Of a DNA stretch of 64,000 nucleotides, positions 47,692-55,951 are shown one piece after another. The first letter of the stretch is position 1. Each line of letters starts with the position of its first letter. The notes under the pieces were generated by a model. That model made no database searches. It was not told the origin of the DNA and worked only from the letters and a program-made list of their open reading frames with translations. Location of the stretch: positions 124,001 to 188,000 of the forward strand of contig NZ_FZNR01000007.1 of the NCBI RefSeq assembly GCF_900188005.1, written 5' to 3'. The translations under genes were made by a program, and so were the position numbers. The stretch comes from Actinoplanes regularis. Lineage in GTDB: Bacteria > Actinomycetota > Actinomycetes > Mycobacteriales > Micromonosporaceae.

Positions 47692-49028
47692 GCCGCGGCC
47701 TCGGCCTTCGCGATCGTCTCGGCGGTCTCGCCGGCGGCGGCCATCCGGACCGCGAGGACGTGCTTGCACGGGCCGCGCCCGCCCCGGTACTTCGCCCACC
47801 ATGGGCAGGTGCAGGACTGCGACTCGTTCCGCACGTGGTAGGTCTCGGCGCCGCTGACCACCAGGGACACCTCGTCGCAGAGGGTCACCCCACCGGCTGT
47901 GATCAGCGCGCGGGCACCGGCCAGGCGGGGGTTCATCCGCTCCACGGCCTCGGCGGCGTACGGCAGGGTGCGGTGGAAGTAGCCCGCCTCGGCCACGTCG
48001 TAACCCACCCGGCCGGCCGTGCCGAGCTGGGTCAGCGCGTCGCGGACCCGGGCCGCCTCCAGCCCGGAGGCGGTGGCCAGCTCGTCCACGTCGATCGTCG
48101 GGTCCCAGGAAAGCAGCGCGCTGATCAGGTCGGCGTCGTCGGCCACCTCGTCGGTGGCGAGCGACTCGAGCACCGCGCCCTCGCCGGAGAACCCGCGGTG
48201 CGGCTCCGGGGACAGGGTCACCGACAGCCGCAGGCCCGGCATGCTCAGCTCCCATGTGCTGGCCACCGGCTGGCTGCCCGCCGCGACGGCCGGACCGTAG
48301 ACGCGCAGCGCGGTGGCGTACCGCAGGAAGGGTTTGAGGGCCGCCAGCCGCCCGGCGCCGGGCAGGCAGACCGCGCCCGGAGCGGGCCGGGAGGTGAAGC
48401 GGAGCGAACGGCCGGCCGGGACCGCCCAGAGCACCGACCTGTCGCCGGCCGGGAGCCGGTTGAACAGCGCCCGCGCCTCGGCGACACCGATCTCGGCGCG
48501 TGGGTCGAACCGGGCGGTCAGCACCTGTGCCTCGGCGAAGCCGCGCAGCCAGCGGGACGGCAGCGGCACCTTCCGCTCGACCAGCGGACCGTCGAAGGTG
48601 GTCACGGTCAGGTCGTCCGGGCCGACTGCGACGTGCATCGGGTCGGAGCGGCCGACCCGGGTGAGGGCCCGCTGCAGCGGCAGGTTGACATCCACATTGG
48701 TGGTGCCGTGCGCGAGGATCTCGCCGTCCAGCCCGCCGGGGAGCACGTCCATCCGCGCGTAGACGCCGCAGCAGCCGGAGAACGACTCGAACCGCAGCCG
48801 GTCGGAGCCGGCGGTCACCACCGGGTCGAGGCTGGCCGGGGGCAGGGGCCGGAAATACCGGGTGCGGGCCACCTCGGCCACGGCCAGCAGGCCGGTCGCC
48901 GCGGCACCGGGCGAGGTGAGGAAGCCGGTGAAGAAACGGGGGTGCGCAGCCGCACCGCCGGAGGTCTGCAAGGTCAGGCCGTCGTCCAGAGTCGACGAAC
49001 CGAGGTAGGAGTAAGCCGCGGTAACCAT
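47688..49028 (-). CDS. SWIM zinc-finger protein
   Basis: A 446-residue protein with a C-terminal SWIM zinc finger CTCPWWAKYRGGRGPCKHVLAV (CxC...CxH), a motif that mediates DNA or protein binding. The rest has beta-rich N-terminal parts (YSYLGSSTLDDGLTLQTSGG, FESFSGCCGVYARMDVLPGG) and a winged-helix-like segment (LISALLSWDPTIDVDELATASGLEAARVRDALTQLGTAGRVGYDV). ATG 49028 (MVTAAYSYLG) was chosen; the frame is open to 49058. It overlaps the DUF6493-like gene by four bases. The pair lacks the MoxR ATPase and VWA genes that sometimes accompany it (from memory). Confidence 0.85.
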   Translation of the reverse strand: MVTAAYSYLGSSTLDDGLTLQTSGGAAAHPRFFTGFLTSPGAAATGLLAVAEVARTRYFRPLPPASLDPVVTAGSDRLRFESFSGCCGVYARMDVLPGGLDGEILAHGTTNVDVNLPLQRALTRVGRSDPMHVAVGPDDLTVTTFDGPLVERKVPLPSRWLRGFAEAQVLTARFDPRAEIGVAEARALFNRLPAGDRSVLWAVPAGRSLRFTSRPAPGAVCLPGAGRLAALKPFLRYATALRVYGPAVAAGSQPVASTWELSMPGLRLSVTLSPEPHRGFSGEGAVLESLATDEVADDADLISALLSWDPTIDVDELATASGLEAARVRDALTQLGTAGRVGYDVAEAGYFHRTLPYAAEAVERMNPRLAGARALITAGGVTLCDEVSLVVSGAETYHVRNESQSCTCPWWAKYRGGRGPCKHVLAVRMAAAGETAETIAKAEAAA

Positions 49029-49091
49029 GCGCGAGAACCTAGAACGTGGGTACGACAATTTCGCGCGCCGCGGTGACCGCGAATTGCGTGA

Positions 49092-49478
49092 CTACCGGCG
49101 CCGCCCTTGGCGATAGCGTCCGATCCCGTCCCGCAGCAGGGCCGCGATGATCGAGACGACCATGACCACCACGAGGTGGACAGCCATCCCGGCGGCGGAG
49201 TCGGCGCCGAACAGATCGTCCCCGCCGACCTCGATCAAGGTGAGGCAGGGGATCGCGAGCACGGTTGCCCCGACGAGGAGGGCGAGTCGACGTCCTGTCG
49301 TCGGCCGATCTCCCGGCGCGGCCGGCGGCTCGACGCCGATCGCGGCGAGCATCCGCTGGTGTCCCTCCGTGCTTCCGATCCCGGCCCGCTCGCGGGGATG
49401 GGCGGCGTAGTACCGGATCGCGGCGGCGACGATCTCGTGGCGCAGGCCGTCGCCGGTCACGGCGTCCTTGCCGAGCAC
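49092..49478 (-). CDS. Hypothetical small membrane protein
   Basis: About 128 residues from a GTG at 49478: a soluble N-terminal half (LGKDAVTGDGLRHEIVAAAIRYYAAHPRERAGIGSTEGHQRMLAAIGVEPPAAP) and two membrane helices (LALLVGATVLAIPCLTLIEV and AVHLVVVMVVSIIAALLRDG). No ribosome site stands out and the frame continues upstream across a hairpin, so the start is uncertain. Codon bias and membrane-like composition support coding. I do not recognise a family. Confidence 0.55.
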   Translation of the reverse strand: MLGKDAVTGDGLRHEIVAAAIRYYAAHPRERAGIGSTEGHQRMLAAIGVEPPAAPGDRPTTGRRLALLVGATVLAIPCLTLIEVGGDDLFGADSAAGMAVHLVVVMVVSIIAALLRDGIGRYRQGRRR

Positions 49479-49506
49479 CCACCCGGTGGTCCGCAGCAGA
49501 GAGTGA

Positions 49507-49532
49507 GCCCCGCGGCTTTCCGGCCGCGGGGC
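49507..49532 (-). terminator. Hairpin after the GT39 gene
   Basis: GCCCCGCGGC (49507-49516) and GCCGCGGGGC (49523-49532) form a 10-bp perfect stem with a 6-base loop, 20 bases beyond the stop codon of the GT39-like gene. Confidence 0.8.
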
Positions 49533-49552
49533 CCATGTTCCCGGACGATCGT

Positions 49553-51469
49553 CTACCTGGTGGTGGTCAGGTCGTAGATCGTGGTGCCGCCCACGGTGGT
49601 GGCCGTGAAGTTCGCGGAGACCCAGGTGGCGATCTCGGAGGACTGTGTGGTGCCGCCGCCCATCCGGCCGCCGCCCATCCCGCCGCCCGAGATGTAGTAG
49701 TGGATCTGGCCGGCCGCGACGTGGGCCTGGAATTCGGCCAGGGTGGGGGAGGGGTCGCTGCCGTTCCAGCCGCCCAGCGCGATGACCGAGGTGCCCGAGG
49801 CGAGCTCCAGGTCGGCCGCCGAGGTGGCGCCGCTGACCGCGGCGGACCACTTGGTCGTGCCGGCCTTGAGCAGGGCGGTCAGCTCGCTGTTGCCGCCACC
49901 CCCGCGGCCCATCCGGGCGCCGTCGCCGCTTGTCTGGGCGCCGCCGCCGGACGGCGGGACGTTTCCGCCGGGGCGGGAGTCATTGTTCGTACGAGGGAGA
50001 TCGCCGCCGCCCGGACCACCACCCATCCCGGACGTTCCCGACGGCCCGGAGCTCGGAATGGAGCCCGTATGGGCGACCGTGACCGTGGCGGCCGCGTAAG
50101 CCGCGCTGCCCAGCCCGGTCGAGAGCAGCCCCGCGACGATCCCGGCGACGGCCAGCCGCCGAAGCCGCGCCACGGGCGCCAGGAGCGCGAGCGCCGCGAT
50201 GATTCCGGCCGCGAGCGCGGCCCACCGGATCGCCGGCATCCATTCGGTACGCCCGAGCAGCACGAACCCCCACCCGGCCGTCGCGAGGACCATGGCGGCG
50301 AGCACCGTCCGCCCCCACGACCGCTCCCGGTACAGCCAGAGCACCCGGGCCCCGATCCCGACCAGCGCCGCAATCGACGGGGCGAGAGCGATCGTGTAGT
50401 ACGGGTGGATCGTCCCGCTCATGTACGAGAACGTCACCCCGGTGACCAGCAGCCAGCCGCCCCAGAGCAGCATCGCCGCCCGCGCCCGGTCGGTCCGCGG
50501 CGCCGCCCAGGTCACCGCGAGCACCGCCACGAGCGCGATCAGCGCCGCCGGCAGCAGCCAGGAGATCTCGGTCCCCATCGACTCGCCGAACAGCCGGCCG
50601 ATGCCGGTGGCTCCGCCGAAGCCGGTGTTCTGCCCGCCGCCGCCTCCACCGCCGCCGTTGCCCGAGCCGCCCAGGATCCGGCCCAGGCCGTTGTAGCCGA
50701 GCGCGAGCTCCCACAGCGTGTTGTTCGTCGATCCGGCGATGTACGGCCGGGACGACGCCGGCCAGAGCGAGACCAGGGCCACGTACCAGCCGGCCGAGGC
50801 GACCAGGGCCAGGCCCGCGAGCAGCAGGTGCCGGATCCGCCGGCCGAGCGTGGTCGGCGCGGCGACCAGGTAGACCAGGGCGAACGCGGGAAGCACCAGG
50901 AACGCCTGCATCATCTTGGTGAGGAAGCCGAAGCCGAGCAGCACGCCCGTCCAGGCCAGCCACTTCGCGCCCGCCGTCTCGGTGGCGCGGACCGTGGTGT
51001 ACGCCGCCGCGGTCATCAGCAGCACCAGCAGCGCGTCCGGGTTGTCGTAGCGGAACATCAGGACGGCGACCGGGGTGACCGCCAGCGCCGCCCCGGCCAG
51101 CAGCCCGGCGCCGTGCCCGAACCAGCGCCGTACCGTCAGGTAGAGCAGGAACACGCTGGCCACGCCCATCAGCGCCTGCGGCGCCAGGATCGCCCAGCTG
51201 TTCACCCCGAAGATCCGGGCGGAGAGGCCCATCACCCACATCGCGGCCGGCGGCTTGTCCACGGTGATCGCGTTGCCGGCGTCCAGCGAGCCGAACAGCC
51301 ACGCCTTCCAGCTCTGCGCGCCGGCCTGCGCCGCCGCCGCGTAGAAGCTGTTCCCCCAGCCGGAGGCGCTGAGGTTCCACAGGTACAGGAAGGCGGTTGC
51401 GATCAGTAATGCCGCTGTAGTGGCACGTTCCGGGACGCTTCGGGTCCGGTGGTGGGCGGTCGTCGTCAT
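49553..51469 (-). CDS. GT39/ArnT-like membrane glycosyltransferase
   Basis: A 638-residue integral membrane glycosyltransferase of the ArnT/PMT class: about 11 helices, the first-loop catalytic region NSFYAAAAQAGAQSWKAWLFGSLDAGNAITVDKPPAAMWVMGLSARIFG, RYDNPDALLVLLMTAAAYTTVRATE and HPYYTIALAP. Such enzymes use polyprenyl-phosphate sugars to modify lipids or proteins outside the membrane. Two Gly-rich insertions (GSGNGGGGGGGGQNTGFGG and GGGPGGGDLP...) and a C-terminal extracytoplasmic domain (LTALLKAGTTKWSAAVSGATSAADLELASGTSVIALGGWNGSD) are present, as in other actinobacterial homologues. A hairpin follows. Confidence 0.85.
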   Translation of the reverse strand: MTTTAHHRTRSVPERATTAALLIATAFLYLWNLSASGWGNSFYAAAAQAGAQSWKAWLFGSLDAGNAITVDKPPAAMWVMGLSARIFGVNSWAILAPQALMGVASVFLLYLTVRRWFGHGAGLLAGAALAVTPVAVLMFRYDNPDALLVLLMTAAAYTTVRATETAGAKWLAWTGVLLGFGFLTKMMQAFLVLPAFALVYLVAAPTTLGRRIRHLLLAGLALVASAGWYVALVSLWPASSRPYIAGSTNNTLWELALGYNGLGRILGGSGNGGGGGGGGQNTGFGGATGIGRLFGESMGTEISWLLPAALIALVAVLAVTWAAPRTDRARAAMLLWGGWLLVTGVTFSYMSGTIHPYYTIALAPSIAALVGIGARVLWLYRERSWGRTVLAAMVLATAGWGFVLLGRTEWMPAIRWAALAAGIIAALALLAPVARLRRLAVAGIVAGLLSTGLGSAAYAAATVTVAHTGSIPSSGPSGTSGMGGGPGGGDLPRTNNDSRPGGNVPPSGGGAQTSGDGARMGRGGGGNSELTALLKAGTTKWSAAVSGATSAADLELASGTSVIALGGWNGSDPSPTLAEFQAHVAAGQIHYYISGGGMGGGRMGGGTTQSSEIATWVSANFTATTVGGTTIYDLTTTR

Positions 51470-51605
51470 GGGGACTAACCTCGCGGTTGGTGCTAGGACG
51501 GCTCTGTGATCAGTCTGTGAGCCGTCTATGACCCACTTCGCCGCGTCTGGCAGTGGTTCATGCCACGATGGGCGAAGTGTGCGATTGTCCAGGTCCGGAG
51601 GAGAT

Positions 51606-53234
51606 ATGAGCGAACACGTTTCCGGCAGCGCCGAGTGGCAGGCTCTTCAGGGCCACGCGGAGAAGTTCTCGGCGGTCCACCTGCGTGACCTGTTCGACAG
51701 CGAACCGCGGCGCGGCGAGCGCTACGCCGCCGAGGTCGCCGATCTGTACGTCGACTACAGCAAGAACCTGATCACCGACGAGGTGCTGGAAGCCCTGTTC
51801 GCGCTGGCCGGCCGCGCGAAGCTGACCGAGCGGATCACCGCGATGTTCGCCGGCGAGCACATCAACGTCACCGAGGACCGCGCCGTGCTGCACACCGCGC
51901 TGCGCCTGCCGCGGGACGCCTCGCTCGTCGTCGACGGGCAGGACGTGGTGGCCGACGTGCACGAGGTGCTCGACCGGATGGGAGCGTTCGCCGACAAGGT
52001 GCGCTCCGGGCAGTGGACCGGGCACACCGGGCAGCGGATCAAGACGATCGTGAACATCGGGATCGGCGGCTCCGACCTCGGCCCGGTGATGGCGTACGAG
52101 GCGCTGAAGGACTACTCGCAGCGCGACCTCGAGTGCCGGTTCGTGTCGAACATCGACCCGACGGATCTCTACGAGAAGACCCGGGACCTGGACCCGGCGT
52201 CGACGCTGTTCATCATCGTCTCCAAGACGTTCACCACGCAGGAGACGCTGACCAACGCCACCGAGGCGCGCAAGTGGCTGCTGGCCGCCCTCAAGGACGA
52301 CGCGGCCGTCGCCAAGCACTTCGTCGCCGTCAGCACCAACGCGGAGAAGGTCGCCGCCTTCGGGATCGACACCGCCAACATGTTCGGCTTCTGGGACTGG
52401 GTGGGCGGCCGCTACTCGCTGCCCTCGGCGGTCGGCCTCTCGGTGCTGATCGCGATCGGCAAGGAGCGCTTCGCCGAGTTGCTCGCCGGCTACCACGCCG
52501 TCGACGAGCACTTCCGGACCACCCCGGTCGAGCGGAACGTTCCGGCGCTGCTCGGCCTGATCAACGTCTGGTACGACACGTTCCTCGGCGCGCAGTCGCA
52601 CGCGGTCCTGCCGTACGCGCAGTACCTGCACCGCTTCGCCGCCTACCTGCAGCAGCTGACCATGGAGAGCAACGGCAAGTCGGTGCGCCTGGACGGCGAG
52701 CCGGCGACCTACCAGACCGGTGAGGTCTTCTGGGGCGAGCCCGGCACCAACGGCCAGCACGCCTTCTACCAGCTGATCCACCAGGGCACCAAGCTGATCC
52801 CGGCGGACTTCATCGGCTTCAGCCGGCCGAACCACGACATCGGCGAGATGCACGACCTGTTCATGTCGAACTTCCTGGCCCAGACCGGCGCGCTGGCCTT
52901 CGGCCGCACCCTCGAGGAGGTCCGGGCCGAGGGCACGAAGCCGTCGGTCGCGCCGCACCGGGTGATGCAGGGCAACCACCCGACGACGACGATCCTCGCC
53001 GACAAGCTGACCCCGGCGACCTTCGGCCAACTCGTCGCGCTCTACGAGCACATCACGTTCACCCAGGGCGTGATCTGGGAGATCAACTCGTTCGACCAGT
53101 GGGGTGTCGAGCTGGGCAAGGTGATGGCGAACCAGCTGGCACCGAAGCTGACCTCCGCCTCCGCGCCGGCCGACGACGCGGACTCGTCCACGAACACGCT
53201 GATCAAGAGGTACCGGGCCGCGCGCGGCCGCTGA
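51606..53234 (+). CDS. pgi: Glucose-6-phosphate isomerase
   Basis: A 542-residue enzyme interconverting glucose-6-phosphate and fructose-6-phosphate. Signatures: NIGIGGSDLGPVMAYEAL, FVSNIDPTDLYEKTRDLDPASTLFIIVSKTFTTQETLTNA, GRYSLPSAVGLSVLIAIG, MESNGKSV, EVFWGEPGTNGQHAFYQLIHQGTKLIPADFIGF and NSFDQWGVELGK. ATG 51606 is preceded by GGAGGAGAT; the frame continues to 51528 but without a site. Length and motifs are standard for bacterial Pgi. It stands alone, 34 bases before the AlkZ-type gene, so the two may be co-transcribed. Confidence 0.97.
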   Translation: MSEHVSGSAEWQALQGHAEKFSAVHLRDLFDSEPRRGERYAAEVADLYVDYSKNLITDEVLEALFALAGRAKLTERITAMFAGEHINVTEDRAVLHTALRLPRDASLVVDGQDVVADVHEVLDRMGAFADKVRSGQWTGHTGQRIKTIVNIGIGGSDLGPVMAYEALKDYSQRDLECRFVSNIDPTDLYEKTRDLDPASTLFIIVSKTFTTQETLTNATEARKWLLAALKDDAAVAKHFVAVSTNAEKVAAFGIDTANMFGFWDWVGGRYSLPSAVGLSVLIAIGKERFAELLAGYHAVDEHFRTTPVERNVPALLGLINVWYDTFLGAQSHAVLPYAQYLHRFAAYLQQLTMESNGKSVRLDGEPATYQTGEVFWGEPGTNGQHAFYQLIHQGTKLIPADFIGFSRPNHDIGEMHDLFMSNFLAQTGALAFGRTLEEVRAEGTKPSVAPHRVMQGNHPTTTILADKLTPATFGQLVALYEHITFTQGVIWEINSFDQWGVELGKVMANQLAPKLTSASAPADDADSSTNTLIKRYRAARGR

Positions 53235-53267
53235 TTTCTGTCAGACCCTGCTTCTAGGCTCAGTGCC

Positions 53268-54344
53268 GTGGATCTGAACACGGCACTGAGCCTTCGCATG
53301 AACAGCCTTCTTCTGGGCGGGCACCGCTATCAGACGGTCCTCGGGGTCACCGAGTGGTTCGGGGCGATGCAGGCGCAGGATCTCAACAGCGTGCTCTGGT
53401 CGCTCGGCACGCGCCTGCCCGGCCGCCCGCTGCCGGCGATCATCGCCGAGACCGAGCAGCGTCACGTGGTGCGCACCTGGCCGATGCGGGGCACCGTCCA
53501 CCTGATCCCCTCGGCCGACGCGCACTGGATGCTCGAGCTCACCGGCGTGCGCGCGCTTGCCGGCGCGGCGAAACGCCGCGAGTTCCTGGGCCTCTCCGAG
53601 GCGGACGCGGACAAGGCCGCGGAGATCCTCGGCGCCGCGCTGGCGGGCGGCGGCCGGTTGACGCGATCGGCCTGCGTGGCCGCGATCAACGAGGGCGGCG
53701 TCGCGGTCGCCGGCCAGCTGGGTTACCACCTGCTCTGGTACGCGAGCCAGCGCGGCGTGACGGCGATCGCCCCGAACGAGGGCTCGGAGCAGACGTTCGT
53801 GCTGCTCGACGAGTGGGCGCCGGCGCGGAACAGTCCGTCCCGTGAGGAGGCCCTGGGGATCCTCGCCCACCGCTATTTCCGCAGCCACGGGCCCACCACG
53901 GCCAAGGACTTCGCCGGCTGGACCATGCTCCCGATGAAGGACGCCCGGGCCGGGATCGCCGCCGCCGGCCTGACCCCGGTCGACGTCGAGGGCACCGAGA
54001 TGTGGGCCGAGCCGGCGGTCCTGGAGGCCGGGCCGGTGCGCGGCTGGCACGCGCTGCCGGGCTTCGACGAGTACCTGCTGGGCTACAAGGACCGGTCCAT
54101 GATGGCCACCCCGGAGATGTTGAAGCGCATCATCCCGGGCGGCAACGGCGTCTTCCAGTCGACCCTGGTGCGCGACGGGAAGGTGATGGCCGTCTGGAAA
54201 CGGACGCTGGGGAAGAAGGCCGTGTCGATCGCCGTGTCGCCGCTGGTGGAGTTCACGGCGGAGGACTGGGCGGCGGCCGAGGAGGCGTTGCAGCCGTACG
54301 GGGCTTTCGTCGGCCTGCCGGTCACCGTCAAGAAACTCGAATGA
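53268..54344 (+). CDS. Winged-helix AlkZ/YcaQ-type (HTH_42) protein
   Basis: A 358-residue HTH_42 (PF06224) protein: tandem winged-helix folds with AMQAQDLNSVLWSLGTRLPG (33-52), VVRTWPMRGTVHLIP, LARHRGP-like ILAHRYFRSHGPTTAKDFAGWT, HALPGFDEYLLGYKDRS and VFQSTLVRDGKVMAVWKRTL. Characterised relatives (Streptomyces AlkZ, E. coli YcaQ/AlkX) are DNA glycosylases that unhook interstrand crosslinks using a QxQ/QxD motif; QAQ at residues 35-37 is present here. A role in DNA crosslink or alkylation repair is thus plausible. It lies just downstream of pgi. Confidence 0.85.
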   Translation: MDLNTALSLRMNSLLLGGHRYQTVLGVTEWFGAMQAQDLNSVLWSLGTRLPGRPLPAIIAETEQRHVVRTWPMRGTVHLIPSADAHWMLELTGVRALAGAAKRREFLGLSEADADKAAEILGAALAGGGRLTRSACVAAINEGGVAVAGQLGYHLLWYASQRGVTAIAPNEGSEQTFVLLDEWAPARNSPSREEALGILAHRYFRSHGPTTAKDFAGWTMLPMKDARAGIAAAGLTPVDVEGTEMWAEPAVLEAGPVRGWHALPGFDEYLLGYKDRSMMATPEMLKRIIPGGNGVFQSTLVRDGKVMAVWKRTLGKKAVSIAVSPLVEFTAEDWAAAEEALQPYGAFVGLPVTVKKLE

Positions 54345-54577
54345 CCCGCCGGGCCTCGGAGGCGCGGCAGTGGTCCGGTGTGGAGCGAGTTTCGCGCGAG
54401 ACCGGCACGGCCGCTTGGCGTAAAGCCTGCCCACGGGGCTCCATCGGTCGTACAGGGAATCGGAGATCTTGAACTTGCCGCCGTTTGCTCGAACTGACTG
54501 TTAAGAACCCTTGATATTTGTGAACGTGAAAGCCACGATGTGGTGGCACACGTCACGTTCGCTGTCGAGGAGTTGCC

Positions 54578-55900
54578 ATGGGTGTTCGACGCCAGGTGTT
54601 AGCGCTGGTCACCGGGGTGGGGGTGGCTCTCGGATCGGTCGTGGCGTTCTCGTCGACAGGCCAGGCCGCCGTCGCCTGCTCCTCGGTCGTCTGGGCGGAG
54701 GGCAACACCTACACCGCGGGCCAGCAGGTGACCTACCAGTCCAAGCTGTACAAGGCGCTGGTCACCCACACGGCGTATGTCGGGGCCGGCTGGAACCCGG
54801 CCGCCACCCCGTCACTCTGGACCGACCTCGGCGCGTGCACCGGCGGCAGCACCCCGACGCCGACCCCCACCTCCACCACCGCGTCCCCGACCCCCACGCC
54901 GACGGTCTCGCCGACGTCCTCGCCCACGCCCACGCCCACCTCGACCGGGGGCTGCGGGACCAAGGGCCGCCCGGCCGGCAAGGTCCTGCAGGGCTACTGG
55001 GAGAACTGGGACGGCGCCTCCAACGGCGTGCACCCCGGCCTCGGCTGGATCCCGGTCAACGACACCCGGATCACCCAGCACGGCTACAACGTGCTGATGG
55101 CCGCGTTCCCGGTGATCCGTTCCGACGGCACGGTGCTGTGGGAGAACGGCATGGACGCCGGCGTGAAGGTGCCCACCGCCGCGGAGATCTGCGCGGCCAA
55201 GGCGCAGGGCGCCACGGTCCTGATGTCGATCGGTGGCGCGGCCGCCGGCATCGACCTGAGCTCCAGCGCCGTCGCCGACAGGTTCGTGTCGACGATCGTG
55301 CCGATCCTGAAGGCGAACAACTTCGACGGCATCGACATCGACATCGAGACCGGGCTCTCCGGCAGCGGCAGCATCGGCACGCTCTCCGCCTCGCAGGCCA
55401 ACCTGATCCGGATCATCGACGGGGTGCTCGCCGCGATGCCGGCCAACTTCGGGCTGACCATGGCGCCGGAGACGGCGTACGTGACCGGTGGCAGCGTGAC
55501 CTACGGGTCGATCTGGGGCTCGTACCTGCCGATCATCAAGAAGTATCTGGACAACGGCCGCTTGTGGTGGCTGAACATGCAGTACTACAACGGCTCGATG
55601 TACGGCTGCTCCGGTGACTCGTACTCGGCCGGCACGGTGCAGGGTTTCACCGTGCAGACCCAGTGCCTCAACAACGGCCTGACCATCCAGGGCACCACCA
55701 TCCGGATCCCGTACGACAAGCAGGTCCCGGGTCTGCCCGCGCAGTCCGGCGCGGGTGGCGGCTACATGACTCCGGCGTTGGTCTCCCAGGCGTACAACAG
55801 CGTTCCCGGGATCAAGGGTCTGATGACCTGGTCGATCAACTGGGACGGCTCGAAGGGCTGGACCTTCGGTGACAACGTGAAGGCCCTCCAGGGCCGCTGA
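54578..55900 (+). CDS. Secreted GH18 chitinase with N-terminal chitin-binding module
   Basis: A 440-residue chitinase: signal peptide 1-30 (ending GQA), a CBM5/12-type chitin-binding module 34-87 (WAEGNTYTAGQQVTYQSKLYKALVTHTAYVGAGWNPAATPSLWTDLG), a Pro/Thr linker 92-123, and a GH18 catalytic domain 135-440 with VLQGYWENWDG, SIGG and the active-site DGIDIDIE (250-257, catalytic Glu257), MTWSINWD at the end. It cleaves chitin endo- or processively outside the cell. No DasR-like TGGTCTAGACCA site was seen in the 230-base upstream region. A 15-bp-stem terminator follows. Confidence 0.95.
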   Translation: MGVRRQVLALVTGVGVALGSVVAFSSTGQAAVACSSVVWAEGNTYTAGQQVTYQSKLYKALVTHTAYVGAGWNPAATPSLWTDLGACTGGSTPTPTPTSTTASPTPTPTVSPTSSPTPTPTSTGGCGTKGRPAGKVLQGYWENWDGASNGVHPGLGWIPVNDTRITQHGYNVLMAAFPVIRSDGTVLWENGMDAGVKVPTAAEICAAKAQGATVLMSIGGAAAGIDLSSSAVADRFVSTIVPILKANNFDGIDIDIETGLSGSGSIGTLSASQANLIRIIDGVLAAMPANFGLTMAPETAYVTGGSVTYGSIWGSYLPIIKKYLDNGRLWWLNMQYYNGSMYGCSGDSYSAGTVQGFTVQTQCLNNGLTIQGTTIRIPYDKQVPGLPAQSGAGGGYMTPALVSQAYNSVPGIKGLMTWSINWDGSKGWTFGDNVKALQGR

Positions 55901-55911
55901 CCGAGCGGCTC

Positions 55912-55947
55912 GAATCACCGGCCCGGATCTCTCCGGGCCGGTGATTC
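55912..55947. terminator. Strong bidirectional hairpin terminator
   Basis: Perfect 15-bp arms (GAATCACCGGCCCGG at 55912-55926 and CCGGGCCGGTGATTC at 55933-55947) with loop ATCTCT, 12 bases after the chitinase stop and five before the end of the converging NADAR gene. Confidence 0.92.
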
Positions 55948-55951
55948 TCGT

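Noticed and set aside
54345..54577. A DasR or chitinase direct-repeat operator upstream of the GH18 gene
   Set aside because: Neither TGGTCTAGACCA nor the Streptomyces 12-bp direct repeats could be found.
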